Assembly (NCBI GenBank): GCA_035701825.1
Contig: DASSRK010000005.1
Location: 1-63,458, forward strand
Direction of reading: 5' to 3'
Source of the DNA: CADEED01 sp035701825
Lineage (GTDB): Bacteria; Pseudomonadota; Gammaproteobacteria; Steroidobacterales; Steroidobacteraceae
Length of the DNA: 63,458 nucleotides
Shown in pieces: positions 60,546-63,458 of the stretch; the stretch's first letter is position 1, and every line of letters starts with the position of its first letter. The position numbers and the translations under genes were made by a program. The notes below the pieces were generated by a model that was given only the letters and a program-made list of their open reading frames with translations, was not told the DNA's origin and did not search any database.

Positions 60546-61202
60546 TCAGATCTGTCGCACGCCCGCCGCGCCGCCGAGGATCAGCACGTCCGCGGGCCGG
60601 GCCGCAAACAATCCGACGGTCACGACGCCGACGATCTGGTTGATCGCGCCCTCGAGCGCCACCGGGTCGTGGATTCGCAGGCCGTGCACATCGAGGATGT
60701 GGTTGCCGTTGTCGGTGACCACTCCGGAACGCCACGTCGGTCGACCGCCCAGGCTCGTGAGGGCGTTGCTCACATGCACACGCGCCATCGGTATCACTTC
60801 AACGGGCAGCGGGAAGGCTCCCAGCACCTCCACCAGCTTGCTCTCATCGGCGATGCAGATGAAACGCCGCGCCGCCGCCGCGATGATCTTCTCGCGGGTC
60901 AGCGCCGCGCCGCCGCCCTTGATGAGCTGGCGTCGAAGGTTGGACTCGTCGGCTCCATCGATATAGGTATCGAGGCTGCCGACCTCGTTGAGGTCGAGCG
61001 CCGGGATGCCCGCGGCACGCAGGCGCTCAGTGGTTGCATGGGAGCTCGATACGGCACCGGGAATCGCGATCCGCCGCCGCGCGATCTCCTCGATGAGGAA
61101 GTTGACCGTCGAACCCGTGCCGACACCGAGCACCTGGCCGGCGGTTACGAACTCGAGCGCCGCGCGCGCGGCGGCTTGTTTTCCAGTGTTCTGATTGCTC
61201 AC
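60546..61202 (-). CDS. rpiA: ribose-5-phosphate isomerase A
   Basis: 218 residues from GTG 61202 (VSNQNTGKQAAARAAL), the E. coli RpiA length. GVGTGSTVNFLIEEI phosphate loop, YIDGADESN, KGGGAALTREKI and LVEVLGAFPLPVEVIPMA are diagnostic. Interconverts ribose-5-P and ribulose-5-P. The frame is open for 33 more codons through a hairpin and is not family-like there. Confidence 0.96.
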   Translation of the reverse strand: MSNQNTGKQAAARAALEFVTAGQVLGVGTGSTVNFLIEEIARRRIAIPGAVSSSHATTERLRAAGIPALDLNEVGSLDTYIDGADESNLRRQLIKGGGAALTREKIIAAAARRFICIADESKLVEVLGAFPLPVEVIPMARVHVSNALTSLGGRPTWRSGVVTDNGNHILDVHGLRIHDPVALEGAINQIVGVVTVGLFAARPADVLILGGAAGVRQI

Positions 61203-61235
61203 GCGTCGTGGCTCCGCGCATCGAGGTCCTGAAAC

Positions 61236-61265
61236 GACAGTGCCCGCGTTGGCGCGGGCACTGTC
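61236..61265. terminator. 13-bp hairpin between the microgene and rpiA
   Basis: GACAGTGCCCGCG-TTGG-CGCGGGCACTGTC, a perfect stem with a 4-nt loop, flanked by TTTAG on the + strand and by GTTTC on the - strand. It separates rpiA from the upstream microgene and may stop read-through from it. Confidence 0.7.
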
Positions 61266-61278
61266 TTTAGAAACTAAG

Positions 61279-61307
61279 CGGCGAGTGAGAGAGACTCTCA
61301 CTCGCCG
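61279..61307. terminator. 13-bp hairpin just after the microgene
   Basis: CGGCGAGTGAGAG-AGA-CTCTCACTCGCCG, a perfect stem with a 3-nt loop, 19 nt after the microgene stop. The leftward tail (CTTAGTTTCT) is moderately T-rich. Likely 3' end of the microgene mRNA. Confidence 0.65.
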
Positions 61308-61325
61308 AATTGCACAAGGCCAGAA

Positions 61326-61373
61326 TTACTTCTTCTTGGCTTTCTTCTTGGCCTTCTTCTTGGCTTTCGCCAT
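61326..61373 (-). CDS. 15-residue Lys/Ala-rich micropeptide
   Basis: ATG 61373 to TAA 61326 encodes MAKAKKKAKKKAKKK: ten Lys, four Ala and the initiator Met, a AKKK repeat like histone-H1-type bacterial tails. GGAG 9 nt upstream is a strong ribosome binding site. A TTGAAT/TATACT promoter starts a transcript near 61404 and two perfect hairpins follow, so this is a self-contained unit of about 125 nt. A longer in-frame ORF upstream exists but has no coding character. Possible nucleic-acid-binding peptide; function unknown. Confidence 0.6.
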   Translation of the reverse strand: MAKAKKKAKKKAKKK

Positions 61374-61410
61374 GGCACATCTCCAGTAGTTACGGGTTAG
61401 TCCGAGGCCG

Positions 61411-61438
61411 AGTATACGCACGTGTTGACAAAATTCAA
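61411..61438 (-). promoter_or_regulatory. sigma-70 promoter of the microgene
   Basis: Read leftwards, -35 TTGAAT (61438-61433), 16-nt spacer and -10 TATACT (61416-61411, 5 of 6). It lies in the AT-richest stretch of the region. Confidence 0.6.
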
Positions 61439-61491
61439 GCAAGTGCCTTCGAGCGACAACGAGTGAATCACTTCGACGCGGTGTTCGATCG

Positions 61492-61956
61492 TCACTCGAG
61501 CGAAAGAATGAAGCGCCAGTGAGCATCACTCACCGGTGTGATCGACAACCGGTTGCCGCGTTTCAACAGCAACATGCCGTTCAGCTCGCGCGCTGCGTGC
61601 GCGCGCAGTTCATCGAGCGTGATCACGCGCCGCAAGCGCCGCTTGAGTTGCACGTCGACCACAAACCAGCGCGGATTCTCCGGATCGCTGCCCGCATCGT
61701 AGTGATCGTTCTTCTTGTCGAACTGCGTGGGATCCGGATACGCGGCGCGTACCACCTGCATGATGCCGGCGATGCCCACTTCGTCGGTGCTCGAGTGATA
61801 GATGAACGCCTGGTCACCCTTCCTGAAGTCGTCACGCAGCATGTTGCGGGCCTGGTAGTTGCGCACGCCGTCCCACATCGCGGTCTGCTTCGGTTTCCTG
61901 GCCAGATGGTCGACGCCGAAGGTCGACGGTTCAGTCTTCATCAGCCAGTAGTTCAT
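61492..61956 (-). CDS. EVE-domain protein
   Basis: 154 residues, a single EVE (YTH-like, DUF55) domain: MNYWLMKTEPSTFGVDHL, MWDGVRNYQARNMLRDDFRKGD, FIYHSSTDEVGIAGIMQVVR and ITLDELRA. EVE domains bind modified bases in DNA or RNA. ATG 61956 lies inside the end of the cyclo-ligase gene (26-nt overlap), giving tight coupling. The frame continues upstream only as an antisense-type shadow. Confidence 0.93.
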   Translation of the reverse strand: MNYWLMKTEPSTFGVDHLARKPKQTAMWDGVRNYQARNMLRDDFRKGDQAFIYHSSTDEVGIAGIMQVVRAAYPDPTQFDKKNDHYDAGSDPENPRWFVVDVQLKRRLRRVITLDELRAHAARELNGMLLLKRGNRLSITPVSDAHWRFILSLE

Positions 61957-62521
61957 CGATTCCTTGCTCCGTGACCAGGTAGTCCATGAATACGTCGTTG
62001 TCCGCCACCGGGACGCGGGGCACGACCTGGAAAGAATAGGCGAGACCCACGAGGCGCGGACCCTGCCAGTGCCGGCGCACGTGCCGGAAGGCGAGCGCGC
62101 GATCGTAGAAGCCCGCGCCGTGACCAATGCGCGCACCGCGGCGGTCGAAGCCCACTCCGGCGCAGAAGATCGTGTCGAGGAATCGTGCGCCGATCCACTC
62201 CTGGCCGGAAGGCTCGACCATGCCGAAGGCGTGCTGGCGAGTATCGGCGCCCAGCGGGACGAATCGCATGCGCCGGGCGCGCATGCTGGTGATGCGGGGC
62301 AGGTAGATGACGCAGCCGCGGCGTTGCGCGAGCTCGATCAATGGCCGCGTGCCCAGTTCCTGCGGCATCGAGGCGTAGAGGCCGATGCGCTTGCCGGGGG
62401 CGAGCCATGACGTGGCGGCGATGTGGTCGGCAACTGCGCGCGCCGCGTGCTCACGCTGGGCCGCGCCGACTGCACGTCGACGGGCCATGAGGTCCTTGCG
62501 CAGGGACTGCTTCGTTACCAC
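61931..62521 (-). CDS. fau: 5-formyltetrahydrofolate cyclo-ligase
   Basis: 196 residues, YgfA family. ATP-dependent return of 5-formyl-THF to methenyl-THF. RKDLMARRRAVG opening, IGLYASMPQELGTRPL and the nucleotide loop GHGAGFYDRAL are diagnostic. The GTG start at 62521 lacks a Shine-Dalgarno and lies 16 nt beyond the 3' end of the 6S RNA gene. In E. coli ygfA is co-transcribed with ssrS, and the arrangement here suggests the same. Confidence 0.93.
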   Translation of the reverse strand: MVTKQSLRKDLMARRRAVGAAQREHAARAVADHIAATSWLAPGKRIGLYASMPQELGTRPLIELAQRRGCVIYLPRITSMRARRMRFVPLGADTRQHAFGMVEPSGQEWIGARFLDTIFCAGVGFDRRGARIGHGAGFYDRALAFRHVRRHWQGPRLVGLAYSFQVVPRVPVADNDVFMDYLVTEQGIDELLADED

Positions 62522-62536
62522 GGCGAGGGAAGAAAA

Positions 62537-62726
62537 GCGCTACCCGCAATGCCGGTGCGAGCCGTTGCTCTCGAACCAGAGCAACAAGGTGGGACCGACC
62601 CCGACATTTAAGGCTTTCCGCTCGAAGCGGACCTGCACAGTACTGCCGGCAAGGCTTGGGTCCCTGGGTGTTTACATTACGGTCGAGAGGTAACCCGACC
62701 CGCTGTCGCACACCGCAGGCAGCGCG
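62537..62726 (-). ncRNA. ssrS: 6S RNA
   Basis: Lies between zapA and the cyclo-ligase gene, the fixed gammaproteobacterial position of ssrS. The conserved 3' half of the central bubble region reads GGTCCGCTTCGAGCGG then AAAGCCTTAAATG, matching the E. coli segment with GAAGCCUUAAAAC. The ends pair (GCGCTGCCTGC at the 5' side against GCGGGTAGCGC at the 3' side), defining about 190 nt followed by TTTTCTTCC. It imitates an open promoter and binds sigma-70 RNA polymerase in stationary phase. Ends are estimated within about 10 nt. Confidence 0.88.
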
Positions 62727-62850
62727 GGAGTCACTCTACTACAACCAGGCCGAAGGAATGCGACGTGAATCGGCAGATTCGTGTCGGAGACGTTCACAAT
62801 TCTCGTGCTTGCCGCGGCTCCGCCGGCATCCAAAGCGGGCGGCGAACCTT

Positions 62851-63165
62851 TCAAAGATCCAGTTGGCGCGTGCGCTGCAGGGCGTTTTCGACGCGCTCTC
62901 GCATGTGCTTCACGCGACCGACGGAGCCCTGGACCTCCGCCTCCTGCTTGCGCAGGCGCAGCAGTTCGTTGGCCATGTTGAGCGCCGCCATCACGGCGAT
63001 GCGGTCCGCGCCGACCACCTTGCCGGTGTCGCGGATCTCGCGCATTTTCTTGTTGAGGAACTCGGCGGAGTCGAGCAGATCGGCGCGCTCGTCCTGCGGG
63101 CAGGATACGAAGTATTCCTTCTCGAGGATGCGTACGGTGACGTGCGCCGGTTCCTTGTCGCTCAC
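62851..63165 (-). CDS. zapA: cell division protein ZapA
   Basis: 104 residues. HVTVRILEKEYFVSCPQDERADLLDSAEFLNKKMREIR is the globular N-terminal domain (cited in two overlapping parts: HVTVRILEKEYFVSC and DERADLLDSAEFLNKKM), followed by a coiled coil (ALNMANELLRLRKQEAEV). Cross-links FtsZ filaments at midcell. Overlaps the preceding gene by 4 nt. Confidence 0.94.
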   Translation of the reverse strand: MSDKEPAHVTVRILEKEYFVSCPQDERADLLDSAEFLNKKMREIRDTGKVVGADRIAVMAALNMANELLRLRKQEAEVQGSVGRVKHMRERVENALQRTRQLDL

Positions 63166-63407
63166 GCAGTGTGCTCCATGGTCTTGAGCCTGCCGATCAT
63201 CGCTTCGACGCGCGCGCGCACCTGGTCATTGCGCTGTGCGAACGCGGAACGCTCCGCGGTCAGCGATTCCTGCCGCTGGCGCAAGGCGCGATTCTCTTCC
63301 TTCAGCGTCTCGACGGTCAGGAGCAGCTCTTCGATGCGTCGCTCGAGTCGCGCGAGTTCGCCGTCGAATCCGGCTTTGCCAGTCTTGTTGTTCTCGGTGT
63401 CATTCAT
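63162..63407 (-). CDS. small coiled-coil protein (TIGR02449/ZapB-like)
   Basis: 81 residues, almost entirely a predicted coiled coil (LERRIEELLLTVETLKEEN, LTAERSAFAQRND). It is the usual upstream partner of zapA in gammaproteobacteria and probably a division accessory. Read leftwards, TATAGT stands 8 nt before ATG 63407 without a Shine-Dalgarno. Confidence 0.85.
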   Translation of the reverse strand: MNDTENNKTGKAGFDGELARLERRIEELLLTVETLKEENRALRQRQESLTAERSAFAQRNDQVRARVEAMIGRLKTMEHTA

Positions 63408-63415
63408 GGCCGGGG

Positions 63416-63421
63416 ACTATA
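63416..63421 (-). promoter_or_regulatory. TATAGT -10 element, leaderless promoter of the zapA operon
   Basis: Read leftwards, TATAGT (5 of 6) ends 8 nt before ATG 63407, separated only by CCCCGGCC. The -35 region is GC-rich and weak. Confidence 0.5.
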
Positions 63422-63458
63422 GGCCAGCCGGTGCCGGGCCGGCAAACCGGCAAAAGGC

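Overview
The window is a GC-rich chromosomal segment from a gammaproteobacterium. Three neighbourhoods support this: holA-nadD-rsfS-rlmH; maf-rng-yhdP-nit-tldD; and zapA-6S RNA-5-formyl-THF cyclo-ligase, with the 6S gene exactly where gammaproteobacteria keep it. A Vfr/Crp-type regulator, CoQ7-type ubiquinone hydroxylase, TonB receptor and PcaR-like IclR regulator suggest an aerobic environmental lineage of the Steroidobacter/Nevskia/Xanthomonas type; that placement is inference. No phage, transposase, integrase, rRNA or CRISPR array was seen. Genes are densely packed, often with overlapping stops and starts.

Layout. 1-13.5 kb: the end of lptE, a small HExxH protein, a large secreted VIT/DUF2135 protein, pip and hinT, then holA, nadD, rsfS, rlmH, maf, rng and yhdP. 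13.5-25 kb: a REP-like inverted repeat, nit, tldD, two methyltransferases, an ExeA-FHA ATPase, purK-purE, darP, pmbA, a methyltransferase-like protein and wrbA. 25-34 kb: an accessory catabolic locus. An IclR regulator and an alpha/beta hydrolase diverge from a six-gene operon (citrate-synthase-like lyase, class III CoA-transferase, MetE-like protein, TonB receptor, VOC protein, second MetE-like protein). Three copies of a TTTCG-N5-CGAAA type operator mark its control regions. 34-42.4 kb: YihY-type membrane protein, BtuF-like protein, purC, djlA, rpe, a metallo-beta-lactamase-fold protein, crp/vfr, coq7, rplM-rpsI, tRNA-Gln and a strong terminator. 42.4-53 kb: an M4 metalloprotease with a GlyGly-CTERM-like tail and its lipoprotein neighbour, a DUF885 protein, a beta-lactamase-fold serine hydrolase, a GH51 arabinofuranosidase, a GST and a GNAT. 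53-60.4 kb: a MacA-like adaptor, ABC ATPase, two FtsX/MacB permeases, a sigma-54 activator and a histidine kinase in one operon. 60.5-63.4 kb: rpiA, a 15-codon Lys/Ala microgene, an EVE protein, 5-formyl-THF cyclo-ligase, 6S RNA, zapA and a TIGR02449-type coiled-coil protein.

Most interesting signals. (1) Nine genes have a TANNNT -10 element exactly 6-8 nt before the start codon and no Shine-Dalgarno, which predicts leaderless mRNAs. (2) The ABC/two-component operon has a near-consensus sigma-54 promoter with palindromes 75-120 nt upstream, while encoding its own GAFTGA-containing activator. (3) The IclR regulon sits on repeated operators. (4) A free-standing microgene (promoter, SD, 15 codons, hairpins) encodes a 15-residue Lys/Ala peptide. 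(5) crp has a matching CRP site about 60 nt upstream of its predicted start point, and ends in a long acidic tail.
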